6,074 nucleotides of DNA from Bacteroidota bacterium. GTDB taxonomy: Bacteria > Bacteroidota > Ignavibacteria > Ignavibacteriales > Melioribacteraceae. The notes under the pieces are model-generated. The model saw only the letters and a list, made by a program, of their open reading frames with translations. It searched no databases and had not been told where the DNA came from. The translations under genes and the position numbers were made by a program. The DNA lies in the NCBI GenBank assembly GCA_021812745.1, contig JAKAMS010000163.1, forward strand, positions 1 through 6,074, read 5' to 3'. Of this stretch, positions 1-6,074 are shown in pieces (position 1 is the first letter of the stretch; every line of letters begins with the position of its first letter).

Positions 1-1500
1 ATATTCCTAAACTCATTACGCGTTTCATGGATTGCATTTCTGACAAAAAAACAAAAGTATTACTTATTAATAATCTCGGTTGTTCTCTCAATATTATTTG
101 GTATGGACTATGCCATTGTAATGGAGAGCAGCATTATGCGCGAAATTCTTTTTGCTTTTTCACCAGGTCTTCATACCGTTATAAGTCTGGTAATGATTTA
201 CGGCATAATAAATTTTGGAGTAATATTTTTTACGACTCTATTTCATTTACCAACTGCAGAAGCATTTGACCGCAAAGCCGATGAAGTTTCTTCCATGATG
301 GATCTTACAAAACTTGTCACACAGGTATTCGATTTTAAGGAATTGGCAGAAACGATTACGACTATTACCACACGCGTCTGCAACGCAGACTCCGCTTGGT
401 TAGTCACTAAGAAAGATAATAATATTGAACTCGGCTCGGTTCATAATATCGGGTTTGTTGATGCCGACAGAATTACAAATCAACTATTCGGTTCAGGTGA
501 AAAAGATTACGACACAATTGAAATTGTTCAATACGATATTATTAATCATACGGTAAAAAACCACGAGCAGAATTTCAAATCAATAGCAATTGCGCCTTTG
601 AAAGTGCACGATAACATTAACGGGTATCTTTTTGCGGCAAGACAGCGTGATAATAATTTTGATCTGGATGAAAAGAAAGCAGTTCAAGCTTTTGCAGATT
701 ATGCGGCAGTTGCTCTCGAAAACGCGAAACTGATTGGAGAGTCAATTGAAAAAGAACGGCTTGAAAAAGAATTTGATGTTGCGCGCGATATTCAGAGAAA
801 AATTCTTCCGAGCACAATTCCAACTTCAGACCAGTTGCAAATATCAGCGCTCTTTGTTCCGGCATTTGAAGTCGGAGGTGATTACTATGATTTTTTTGAA
901 CTTGAAGACGATAGATTAGGATTTGTAGTAGCTGATGTTTCAGGTAAAGGAATCAGCGCCGCTTTTATTATGGCGGAAGTAAAGGGAATTTTTGAATCTC
1001 TCTCTAAAATAATATCTAACCCGCGTGAACTTTTGATTAATGTGAATAATATCCTAAAAGGAAGTCTGGATAAAAAGAATTTTGTTACCGCAGTTTACGG
1101 GATTATAAACAAAAAGACCGGCGTTATGAATTTTGCTCGGGCGGGGCACACACCGGTTCATATATGCAGTTCGGAAAAAATAGAACGGCATCAACCCGCC
1201 GGCATTGGGTTGGGGCTTGATTATACCGCAGGTTTTGCCGCCTCAATAAAAGAAATGGAAATTCAATTGAAGAATAATGATATTGTAATTTGTTATTCTG
1301 ATGGTATTCCAGAAGCTAAAAATAAGTTAGAAGAAGATTTTGGATATGATAGATTAGACTCTATATTAACAAAAAATTGTTCTGAGAATCTTGATAGAAT
1401 TTCAAATAACATTATGCAGGAATTAACGGTTTTTTCTCAAAGTCATTCTCAGCATGATGATATCACATTGGTAATTTTTAAGTGGAATCAAAAAAAATAA
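1..1500 (+). CDS. Membrane-anchored GAF-SpoIIE (RsbU-type PP2C) serine phosphatase, 5' partial
   Basis: Predicted protein serine phosphatase that dephosphorylates a STAS anti-sigma antagonist, most likely the next gene's product. The frame is open from base 1, so the ATG at 103 is internal: it lies inside a hydrophobic helix. The visible 499 codons hold a membrane helix (codons about 20-40), a second (about 59-82), a GAF-like sensor (about 105-240), a helical connector (239-270) and a PP2C/SpoIIE domain to the end. The phosphatase motifs are intact: VGGDYYD (871-891), DVSGKG (934-951), AGH (1141-1149), SDG (1297-1305) and DDIT (1456-1467). The acidic residues in these motifs are the expected Mn/Mg ligands. 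The N-terminus is missing, so further membrane segments or a sensor domain may lie upstream. It ends in three consecutive in-frame stops, 19 bases before the STAS gene. The domain call is firm; the ligand of the GAF domain and the actual substrate are inferred. Confidence 0.93.
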   Translation: MFLNSLRVSWIAFLTKKQKYYLLIISVVLSILFGMDYAIVMESSIMREILFAFSPGLHTVISLVMIYGIINFGVIFFTTLFHLPTAEAFDRKADEVSSMMDLTKLVTQVFDFKELAETITTITTRVCNADSAWLVTKKDNNIELGSVHNIGFVDADRITNQLFGSGEKDYDTIEIVQYDIINHTVKNHEQNFKSIAIAPLKVHDNINGYLFAARQRDNNFDLDEKKAVQAFADYAAVALENAKLIGESIEKERLEKEFDVARDIQRKILPSTIPTSDQLQISALFVPAFEVGGDYYDFFELEDDRLGFVVADVSGKGISAAFIMAEVKGIFESLSKIISNPRELLINVNNILKGSLDKKNFVTAVYGIINKKTGVMNFARAGHTPVHICSSEKIERHQPAGIGLGLDYTAGFAASIKEMEIQLKNNDIVICYSDGIPEAKNKLEEDFGYDRLDSILTKNCSENLDRISNNIMQELTVFSQSHSQHDDITLVIFKWNQKK

Positions 1501-1507
1501 TAATAGC

Positions 1508-1512
1508 AGGAG
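1508..1512 (+). promoter_or_regulatory. Ribosome binding site of the STAS gene
   Basis: AGGAG lies seven bases before the ATG at 1520, in the 19-base gap after the phosphatase stops. It is the strongest Shine-Dalgarno match in the window. This suggests that the STAS protein is translated well relative to the other genes, which suits a titrating antagonist. Confidence 0.75.
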
Positions 1513-1519
1513 TTATTTA

Positions 1520-1873
1520 ATGGCGGATTTCAATGTCAACTTACGAGGAGTCGGTTCCGTAAGTGTGATTGATGTAAAAGGGTATCTTGATGCCCATACC
1601 GCACCGGAGCTAGAAAATGTCTTCAACAAGTTGCTCGATGAACGTCAGTTCAAAGTTGTAGTTAATTTCAACGAGTTGAAGTATATAAGCAGCGCCGGGC
1701 TTGGTGTTTTTATGGCATACGTAGAAACAATGAGGGAAAACAGCGGCGATATCAAGTTCTCTAACATGAAAGAAAATGTTTACAACATTTTCGATCTACT
1801 CGGCTTTCCAATTTTATATGAATTTTTCAAAGAAGAAAAAGAAGCTCTTCAAAAATTTGATTCTCAAGGATAA
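1520..1873 (+). CDS. STAS-domain anti-sigma factor antagonist (RsbV/SpoIIAA-like)
   Basis: A single STAS domain of 117 residues, the usual length for RsbV and SpoIIAA. It would be the phosphorylatable switch protein: unphosphorylated it binds the anti-sigma kinase encoded next and releases that kinase's target; phosphorylated it is inactive. The family pattern is clear: an N-terminal strand region ending in GYLDAHTAPEL (residues 21-31), a strand VVVNF (46-50), then YISSAGLG (55-62). By alignment with the DS[ST]G motif of RsbV/SpoIIAA, Ser58, the serine directly before AlaGly, is the expected phosphoacceptor. The start is set by the ATG at 1520 with AGGAG upstream. Its last codons carry the Shine-Dalgarno of the kinase gene, so the two are probably translationally coupled. 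It lies between a phosphatase and a kinase, which supports the partner-switching role. Its partners are inferred from order and family; SulP-type or other STAS roles are unlikely here. Confidence 0.93.
   Translation: MADFNVNLRGVGSVSVIDVKGYLDAHTAPELENVFNKLLDERQFKVVVNFNELKYISSAGLGVFMAYVETMRENSGDIKFSNMKENVYNIFDLLGFPILYEFFKEEKEALQKFDSQG
1866..1870 (+). promoter_or_regulatory. Ribosome binding site that decides the TTG start of the kinase gene
   Basis: AAGGA sits in the last codons of the STAS gene, five bases before the TTG at 1876. Together with the absence of any ATG or GTG start in that frame after the stop at 1858-1860 and before the conserved core, it supports TTG as the initiator. Confidence 0.65.
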
Positions 1874-1875
1874 GA

Positions 1876-2310
1876 TTGAATTCTTCTAATAAAATATTTG
1901 AAAAAGAACTTCTTATTAAAAGTACTACCGACAATCTTGCTTTGATAAGAGAATTTACAAGATCTGCGGCAGAAGAAAGCGGGTTTTCCGATGAAACCAT
2001 CGGCAAAATAATTCTTGCTGTAGATGAAGCTTGCACCAACATTATTAAACACGCCTACAAATATTCTCCCGATGGCAACATTTTCATCACTATCAAGTTC
2101 GAAGGCAATAAATTTATTATTGCAATAACCGATGAGGGTAATCATTTCGATCCTGCTCGTGTGCCGGAACCCGACTTAATTCATTACTATAAACAGAAAC
2201 GTGCCGGCGGGCTTGGTATGTTTCTTATGAAAAAACTTATGGATGAAGTTAAGTACTCTACCCTTACCGGAAATAAAAACCAAGTTATTTTAGTAAAATA
2301 TCTTTCCTAA
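1876..2310 (+). CDS. Anti-sigma factor serine kinase (RsbW/SpoIIAB-like, GHKL ATPase)
   Basis: A 144-residue HATPase_c_2 protein, the length expected of RsbW. Proteins of this family bind and inhibit a target, classically a sigma factor, and use ATP to phosphorylate the STAS antagonist. The Bergerat-fold boxes are all present: N box DEACTNIIKHAY (residues 50-61, with Glu51 as likely catalytic base and Asn55 as Mg ligand), G1 box DEGNHFDP (86-93) and G2 box AGGLGMFLMKKL (110-121). The start is TTG: the frame is closed by TGA at 1858-1860, no ATG follows until far inside the domain, and AAGGA lies at a suitable distance. The gene begins two bases after the STAS stop, so translational coupling would tie kinase amount to antagonist amount. 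No sigma factor is in the window, so the target is unknown. It could regulate a distant sigma factor or a non-sigma partner. Confidence 0.93.
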   Translation: MNSSNKIFEKELLIKSTTDNLALIREFTRSAAEESGFSDETIGKIILAVDEACTNIIKHAYKYSPDGNIFITIKFEGNKFIIAITDEGNHFDPARVPEPDLIHYYKQKRAGGLGMFLMKKLMDEVKYSTLTGNKNQVILVKYLS

Positions 2311-2315
2311 TTGTC

Positions 2316-3995
2316 ATGCAACAATTAGATAACAATGCCGCCCTTAGAAATTTTTCTGCTCTTGTAGATTTTAGCAATCTTATTAATTCAACATTAGATC
2401 TGAATTTTACACTCAATAATATCCTGCTTACATGTTTTGGAAAGTTTCATACTACAAAGGGATTGATTGCGCTTTTTAATGAAGCGAATAATCTTGAAAT
2501 AAGTGCATCAAAAGGAATTCCAAAACAAATTTTAGAAAATTTTCCAAAAATCTCCTTTGACGAATATAAATCTGATGGGCTTATAAATGAATTTGTTCAG
2601 CGTAATAACTTTTCCATTCTTCAGGAAATTCATTCTACTGATGGACTTAAAGGGATAATAATTCTAGGTCAAAGATTAACCAATAAACCATACGAAGATG
2701 AAGATATTAATTTTCTGAAAACAATTTTAAACATTGGTTCAACCGCAATAGAAAATTCTATTGTCGTTGAGAAATTAAAAAAAGCGAACCGCAGCCTTGA
2801 CGCTAAAGTAAACCAGCTCAGCTCTCTTTTCGATTTGAGCAAAGAGTTCAGCGGCATTTTGCAGATAGAAATGGTGAGTAAAATGCTTGTCTATTCTTTG
2901 ATTGGACAGATGATGGTTTCTAAATATTCTGTAATATCATGTGCGGGAAATATTCTAAGCTTTTTGGAAAATCGGTTTGATGAGACACATCTTAGAACTG
3001 TTCTTAAAAGTTGTGATTCGAACCAGTTTATTAAGCCGATGACACGAAACGAATTTGTTGAAGAACTAAAACCATTCGCAGAAGTTGGTGTTGATTTGAT
3101 TGTGCCAATGCAGATTAAAGGAGAAACAAAAGGTTTGATTCTTCTCGGAAAAAGGATTAATGAGCTTCAGTATAGTCAATCAGATATTGAGTTTGTATCC
3201 TCGGTCGGAAGTCTGGCAATAATTTCTATTGAGAACGCGCGTTTGTTTAAGGAAACGCTTGATAAGCAACGACTCGAAAAAGATCTTGAGACTGCTCGGA
3301 ATATTCAAAATAATTTACTGCCAAAATCAATTCCGGCTCTTTCTAATTTTGAAATAGCAGCTTTTAATAAATCTGCCCGTATGGTTGGCGGAGATTATTA
3401 CGATATAGTTAAACTCGATGATAACAATGTTTTGTTTGCCATTGCAGATGTTTCCGGTAAAGGTGTTCCCGCCGCTTTGTTAATGGCTAACATTCAAGCT
3501 TTTTTAAAGTCTATTTGCAAAATGAAACTTCCGCTTGTTGTTGCAACAAACCTTATGAATGATTTAGTCGCGGAAAATACTACGATGGGAAGCTTCATAA
3601 CGTTTTTCTGGGGAATAATTGATAACGAAAAAAAAGAAATTAGTTATGTTAATGCAGGTCACAACCCGCCGCTTTTAATCCGTAACGGTGAAATTACCAA
3701 ACTAAGAAAAGGGGGAATGATATTAGGTGTGATGCAGACAGTAATTCCTTACCTTTCAGAAGTTGTTCAGCTTAAAAGCGGGGATGCGATTGTTCTTTTT
3801 ACCGATGGCATTACTGAGGCAATGAATGATAAATGGGAAGAATATTCGGATGAAAGACTTGAAGAACTTGTGCGCCAAAAATATCAAGAAAATTCTAACA
3901 ACATTCTCTCTCACATTAGATTCAGCGTTGAAGATTTTACTCATGGCGCCGAGCAATCCGACGACATCACCTGTCTGGTAATTAAGGTAAAATGA
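2316..3995 (+). CDS. Soluble GAF-GAF-SpoIIE (RsbU-type PP2C) serine phosphatase
   Basis: A complete 559-residue cytosolic phosphatase with no membrane helix or signal peptide. Order: GAF-like domain 1 (about residues 10-145), a short Lys/Leu-rich helical linker (about 146-165), GAF-like domain 2 (about 165-310), a connector helix (305-336) and a PP2C/SpoIIE domain (about 340-559). Motifs: VGGDYYD 357-363, DVSGKG 378-383, NAGH 446-449, TDG 496-498 and DDIT 549-552. All expected metal-binding acidic residues are present, so it should be active. It probably dephosphorylates the STAS protein of this operon in response to a small molecule or partner sensed by the GAF domains. It starts five bases after the kinase stop, without a recognisable Shine-Dalgarno, so coupling to upstream translation or leaderless-style initiation as in Bacteroidota relatives is likely. 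GAF 1 seems to lack about one strand compared with GAF 2. The phosphatase call is firm; the signal is unknown. Confidence 0.93.
   Translation: MQQLDNNAALRNFSALVDFSNLINSTLDLNFTLNNILLTCFGKFHTTKGLIALFNEANNLEISASKGIPKQILENFPKISFDEYKSDGLINEFVQRNNFSILQEIHSTDGLKGIIILGQRLTNKPYEDEDINFLKTILNIGSTAIENSIVVEKLKKANRSLDAKVNQLSSLFDLSKEFSGILQIEMVSKMLVYSLIGQMMVSKYSVISCAGNILSFLENRFDETHLRTVLKSCDSNQFIKPMTRNEFVEELKPFAEVGVDLIVPMQIKGETKGLILLGKRINELQYSQSDIEFVSSVGSLAIISIENARLFKETLDKQRLEKDLETARNIQNNLLPKSIPALSNFEIAAFNKSARMVGGDYYDIVKLDDNNVLFAIADVSGKGVPAALLMANIQAFLKSICKMKLPLVVATNLMNDLVAENTTMGSFITFFWGIIDNEKKEISYVNAGHNPPLLIRNGEITKLRKGGMILGVMQTVIPYLSEVVQLKSGDAIVLFTDGITEAMNDKWEEYSDERLEELVRQKYQENSNNILSHIRFSVEDFTHGAEQSDDITCLVIKVK
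3984..3987 (+). promoter_or_regulatory. Possible ribosome binding site of the PDZ/multi-TM phosphatase gene
   Basis: AAGG within the last codons of the preceding gene lies nine bases before the ATG at 3997. It is a short, weak match. The ATG at 3992, which overlaps the TGA, is excluded because its frame stops two codons later. Confidence 0.4.
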
Positions 3996-3996
3996 T

Positions 3997-6074
3997 ATGA
4001 AAGAGATATTCAAAAAATTTTGGGTCAAGAATCAAAAAAAAATTATTCTTGCAACCACAGTTGTTCTTTTACTAATCGGGATAGCTAATTTCTTTTTTAT
4101 TTTTGAAGTTACTGCGCAGTCAAACGATGAATGCCTTTGGATCGAAAAAAAATCCGCTGAAGGTGATTCCATCAAAGTATATTTCTATCAAGTGAAAGAG
4201 AACGGTGTTACGTGGAATGCCGGTATTAGAAATGGCGACCAGCTGCTTGCAATAGACGGTGTAAGATTAATAAATAACCTTGTTGCTTCCCGCACATTAG
4301 ACAAAATTCAGTCAGGCGATTACGCCACATACAAAATCCTTAAAGACGGTAAAATTCTAGAAGTCCAGATACTTGTAAAAAAATTGATAAACTTCAGCGG
4401 ACTTGCGTTTGCTTTACTCTCTTTTATCTGGGTTATCGTTGGTTTCATTGTGGTGATGGCAAAGGCTGAAGGTTCTACACAGATGGCGTTTTATAAAGTT
4501 GGAATTGCCGCCACTTTTTATTCTATGATTGATATGTTATACAGGGGGCAACAAGTACCTAATCCTATATTCGAAAGCGTTTTCGTTCTAATGGCTGTTG
4601 ACATTTTTATAACTATTGGCGGTGTATTTTTCCCATTCTTGCTAATTCGTTTCTTCTCCCTTTTCCCAAAAGAAATTCCTCTTCTTAACAAAAAATGGTT
4701 TAAGCGGGCGTTAAACTTTAGTCCCTTTATTCTTTTTGTAATTGTTTATACTCTCAAGATAATTTTTGTTTTTAACAAAGGCGGCAATGATAAAATTTAT
4801 ACAATGATCACCAACGGAATAGGATTACTAGTCGGCATCTCTCTAATAATCGGGTTGATATTATTATTTTACAACTATGTTAAATTGCAAACCAAGCAGG
4901 AGCGAAATGCAATCTTCGTGATTTTAGTGTCTTATATGGTTTCAGTTGTAGCACTTGTTTTCTCTTCCACTTTGGCCGCACAGTTTGCTACAAATGTTTT
5001 TAACAATCCTTATTATTTCATGCCGATTATATTGATCTCTCTGCTGCCGATTGCGTTTGGTTACTCCATATTCCGTTATTCTTTGATGGATGTAAGTGAA
5101 GTTGTTAAAAATACAATTGTGTACGGTGCGGCAACAGTTGCTCTTGCTGCAATTTATTTTTTAATTGTTTATTTAATAGGACAATCCATAAGCGCGGCAA
5201 TCGGTACCGAATATCAGGGCGCCATTGCATTAATTGTATTTGTTGTTTTTGCTGTTGTCTTTCAATCAACTAAAGACAAGTTTCAGGATTATCTTACCGA
5301 AAAATTTTATCCCGAGCAGTTTGCGTTTCAGACCCGGCTTCTCACTTTCAGCAACGAAGTTTCCAGTATTGTAGGTCAGGATAATATTCTTGATTCTACT
5401 CTGGATATGTTTGTTAAATCACTCCGGATTAAGACATTCGGATTGCTGCTTCGTGATGATGAAGATATTTACCGGCTTGAAAGGCAGCAGGGCATTTCCA
5501 ATTCATGGTTCCGTATAGATGATAAAAAGAATTTGATTGAAGATTTTTTGCTCAAGCGATCTACTATTGGAATGAAACCTCTTCTTGAGAGGCAGGACTT
5601 TAGGGAAATCTGGGGAGAAGATGCAGACCGGCTTATAGTTGAAGATATATTTACTGTAATACCGTTATTTATAAAAAAGAAAGTTATTGGATTGCTTTTA
5701 TTCGGTTTGAAGCAGTCAGGTTCTCGTTTCTCGGGAAAGGACATTGATCTTTTAGTCTCTGCAGCAAATCAGGTTGCGGTTTCTATAGAGAATGCTCGGT
5801 TATATGAATCCGAAACTGAAAAACAAAAGATGGAACGCGATTTAGAAAATGCCAGACGCATTCAAGAAACATTACTGCCTAAAGTTTTTCCAAAAATAGA
5901 AGGGCTCGATTTTTCCGGCAAGATGATTCCGGCAATGCATGTAGGCGGAGATTATTTTGATCTGATTAAGATATCGGATAAGAAATTATTTGTTGCTGTC
6001 GGAGATGTTTCCGGCAAAGGATTAAGCGCATCGTTCTACATGTCTAAATTACAGACTATGATTCGTCTCTATTG
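3997..6074 (+). CDS. PDZ, multi-TM, GAF and SpoIIE (PP2C) sensor phosphatase, 3' partial
   Basis: An open frame of 692 codons running off the right edge. Order: membrane helix (residues 16-36), an extracytoplasmic PDZ-like domain (about 58-128, core NGVTWNAGIRNGDQLLAIDG at 69-88), then about eight or nine hydrophobic segments (near 134-154, 195-217, 241-260, 274-294, 306-325, 341-358, 376-395, 407-423, plus a weaker one near 165-182). Next come a basic/aromatic juxtamembrane stretch (DYLTEKFYPEQF, 431-442), a GAF-like domain (about 450-600), a connector helix (597-628) and the start of a PP2C domain with VGGDYFD (649-655) and DVSGKG (670-675). The remaining catalytic motifs lie beyond the window. 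The block around YSLMDVSEVVKNTIVYG (361-377) resembles the membrane sensor module of many histidine kinases, here joined to a phosphatase. It begins one base after the preceding stop, so it belongs to the same operon. Presumed role: relay an envelope signal to the STAS/kinase pair. Ligand unknown. Confidence 0.9.
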   Translation, partial: MKEIFKKFWVKNQKKIILATTVVLLLIGIANFFFIFEVTAQSNDECLWIEKKSAEGDSIKVYFYQVKENGVTWNAGIRNGDQLLAIDGVRLINNLVASRTLDKIQSGDYATYKILKDGKILEVQILVKKLINFSGLAFALLSFIWVIVGFIVVMAKAEGSTQMAFYKVGIAATFYSMIDMLYRGQQVPNPIFESVFVLMAVDIFITIGGVFFPFLLIRFFSLFPKEIPLLNKKWFKRALNFSPFILFVIVYTLKIIFVFNKGGNDKIYTMITNGIGLLVGISLIIGLILLFYNYVKLQTKQERNAIFVILVSYMVSVVALVFSSTLAAQFATNVFNNPYYFMPIILISLLPIAFGYSIFRYSLMDVSEVVKNTIVYGAATVALAAIYFLIVYLIGQSISAAIGTEYQGAIALIVFVVFAVVFQSTKDKFQDYLTEKFYPEQFAFQTRLLTFSNEVSSIVGQDNILDSTLDMFVKSLRIKTFGLLLRDDEDIYRLERQQGISNSWFRIDDKKNLIEDFLLKRSTIGMKPLLERQDFREIWGEDADRLIVEDIFTVIPLFIKKKVIGLLLFGLKQSGSRFSGKDIDLLVSAANQVAVSIENARLYESETEKQKMERDLENARRIQETLLPKVFPKIEGLDFSGKMIPAMHVGGDYFDLIKISDKKLFVAVGDVSGKGLSASFYMSKLQTMIRLY

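Noticed and set aside
27..269. Open frame of 80 codons on the + strand overlapping gene 1
   Set aside because: It overlaps the real frame, which encodes membrane helices and then GAF and PP2C domains; its own product shows no domain and an odd composition.
617..865. Minus-strand open frame of 82 codons, with a plus-strand one at 734-919
   Set aside because: Both lie inside the GAF/phosphatase coding region of gene 1 and have no recognisable domain or start signal.
1501..1519. Terminator or promoter in the longest intergenic gap
   Set aside because: The 19 bases contain stop codons and a Shine-Dalgarno only; there is no inverted repeat with a T run and no room for a promoter.
1827..2145. Two minus-strand open frames opposite the STAS/kinase junction
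   Set aside because: They are antisense to well-conserved kinase sequence, have no recognisable domains, and overlap each other.
5469..5744. Minus-strand open frame of 91 codons near the right end, and similar ones at 2669-2857 and 3756-4028
   Set aside because: They lie opposite conserved GAF or phosphatase sequence and have no domain of their own.
3997..6074. Gene 5 as a histidine kinase
   Set aside because: The membrane module looks kinase-like, but the GAF domain is followed by VGGDYFD and DVSGKG of SpoIIE phosphatases, with no H box before them.

Overview
The window is AT-rich bacterial DNA fully occupied by five genes on the + strand, separated by gaps of only 1 to 19 bases, so it reads as the interior of one operon. 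No promoter, terminator, RNA gene, mobile element or CRISPR array is visible, and both outer genes run off the edges. Lys/Asn/Ile-rich proteins, weak or absent Shine-Dalgarno sites and the GAF plus SpoIIE-phosphatase style suggest the Bacteroidota/Chlorobiota/Ignavibacteria assemblage. This is an impression from sequence style; no marker gene confirms it.

Layout: (1) left edge to 1500, a membrane-anchored GAF plus SpoIIE/RsbU-type PP2C serine phosphatase lacking its N-terminus; (2) 1520-1873, a single-domain STAS anti-sigma-factor antagonist (RsbV/SpoIIAA type); (3) 1876-2310, an RsbW/SpoIIAB-type serine kinase / anti-sigma factor starting at TTG; (4) 2316-3995, a soluble GAF-GAF-PP2C phosphatase; (5) 3997 to the right edge, a TM-PDZ-multi-TM-GAF-PP2C phosphatase, cut shortly after its DVSGKG motif. 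There is no gene-free stretch longer than 19 bases.

Together the genes make up a partner-switching module. By analogy with RsbU/RsbV/RsbW, the kinase would phosphorylate the STAS protein to keep it inactive and hold a target, classically a sigma factor. The phosphatases would dephosphorylate the STAS protein so that it captures the kinase and frees the target. What is unusual is the ratio of three phosphatases with different input architectures (membrane-GAF, cytosolic GAF-GAF, PDZ/multi-TM/GAF) to one antagonist/kinase pair, with no sigma factor in view. The three share a GAF-to-phosphatase connector of exactly the same length. The most interesting points are this multi-input design, the PDZ-multi-TM sensor, and an A8 tract at the gene 1/gene 2 junction from which a one-base slip would fuse the phosphatase in frame to the STAS protein.
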